A stretch of DNA of 42,797 bases from a virus. The stretch lies in IMG/VR virus record IMGVR_UViG_3300043438_000288, positions 1 to 42,797 of that record; one strand, written 5' to 3'. The position numbers and the translations under genes were made by a program. The notes under the pieces were generated by a model, which was not told the DNA's origin, did not search any database, and saw only the letters and a program-made list of their open reading frames with translations. Positions 42,372-42,797 of this stretch are shown piece by piece; position 1 is the first letter of the stretch, and every line of letters starts with the position of its first letter.

Positions 42372-42797
42372 ATGAAAATTGTTATAGCGACACCTATGTA
42401 TGGTGGAAACTCTAAGAGCGTCTATGTATCTTGCCTCACTCAGTTGACTGGTGAATTGGCAAAGGCTGGGCACACTGTAAACATTATGTCCATCACCAAT
42501 GAAAGCCTCATTACTAGAGCGCGAAACACTCTTGCTCATATGTTTATGAAGAGCGACGGTGATGCTCTTCTATTCATCGATGGAGACCACGGTTGGGTAT
42601 CTGAAGACATCGTAAAGATGATTAACTCTGGTAAAGACCTTATCGGTGCCATCTACCCAATGAAGTCCATCAACTGGGACAACATCCGTGCCGCAGCGCT
42701 TGCTGGTAAGGAAAACCTAGAACTCTACTCTGGCAACTTTGCCGTCAACTTCCTACCTGAGCCTCAGAACTTCAAGGCTGATGAACCTTTCAAAGTT
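42372..42797 (+). CDS. GT-A-type glycosyltransferase, cut by window end
   Basis: The gene starts at ATG 42372 with AGAAAG upstream and remains open to the last base, giving 142 visible residues. MKIVIATPMYGGNS, then SLITRARNTLAHMFMKSDGD and LLFIDGDHGW (the D-x-D motif) match the phage-type GT-A glycosyltransferase fold. Such enzymes transfer sugars to phage DNA, tail or capsid proteins or host surface molecules; which one cannot be told. The 3' part is missing. With the possible GT-B enzyme near 34020 the phage would have two glycosyltransferases. Confidence 0.75.
   Translation, partial: MKIVIATPMYGGNSKSVYVSCLTQLTGELAKAGHTVNIMSITNESLITRARNTLAHMFMKSDGDALLFIDGDHGWVSEDIVKMINSGKDLIGAIYPMKSINWDNIRAAALAGKENLELYSGNFAVNFLPEPQNFKADEPFKV

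Noticed and set aside
1-42797. tRNA genes, integrase or attachment site
   Set aside because: No cloverleaf-like intergenic stretch or recombinase motif was seen; the longest gap is 204 bp and looks regulatory.

Overview
This window is a piece of a tailed double-stranded DNA phage genome (siphovirus-type) that very probably infects an actinobacterium. The main pointers are a WhiB-family gene (a family confined to Actinobacteria and their phages), a capsid maturation protease with the actinophage-type core, a Gp37-like tail hub, a DUF2746-like membrane protein, and an actinophage-style replication block. Base composition looks moderate to AT-leaning (mid-40s % GC by eye), which would fit a low-GC freshwater actinobacterial host better than Mycobacterium or Streptomyces; that host guess is inference. 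The window has no portal, terminase, endolysin or integrase, so both genome ends lie outside it.

Layout. Positions 1-26239 hold the rightward structural module: the 3' part of a capsid maturation protease, major capsid protein, a second (probably pentamer) capsid protein, two near-identical tail tube proteins, head-tail adaptor, a small acidic protein, tail terminator-like protein, HK97 gp10-like neck protein, tail assembly chaperone with a -1 frameshift, tape measure protein, and three very large minor tail proteins. Positions 26252-27399 hold three small unknown genes. Positions 27433-33941 hold a replication/recombination block: family A DNA polymerase, RuvC-like resolvase, SNF2-type helicase, Cas4/RecB-like nuclease, Sak4-like ATPase and an SSB-like protein. 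Positions 34020-37555 hold accessory genes: a possible glycosyltransferase, a KOW/SH3-like protein, a methyltransferase, a pyrimidine-dimer glycosylase and a WhiB protein fused to a zinc ribbon. Positions 37559-39425 are the only leftward genes (metallophosphoesterase, HTH protein, membrane protein). A 204-bp divergent intergenic region follows, then a large primase-polymerase/helicase (39630-42257) and the start of a glycosyltransferase cut by the window end.

How it works together: the left module builds capsid and tail; polymerase, prim-pol/helicase, SNF2 helicase, nuclease, ATPase and SSB form a largely self-sufficient replication and recombination system; the pyrimidine-dimer glycosylase would protect DNA from UV; WhiB and the HTH protein are candidate regulators.

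Most notable observations: (1) GATC, AGCT and ACGT seem to be absent from the whole window although roughly 160 of each are expected by chance; (2) the two tail tube genes encode almost the same N-terminal 220 residues with scrambled synonymous codons; (3) one kind of small beta-module has spread into the second capsid protein, both tail tubes and all three minor tail proteins, and has split the tail hub into two distant halves; (4) WhiB carries a C-terminal zinc ribbon.
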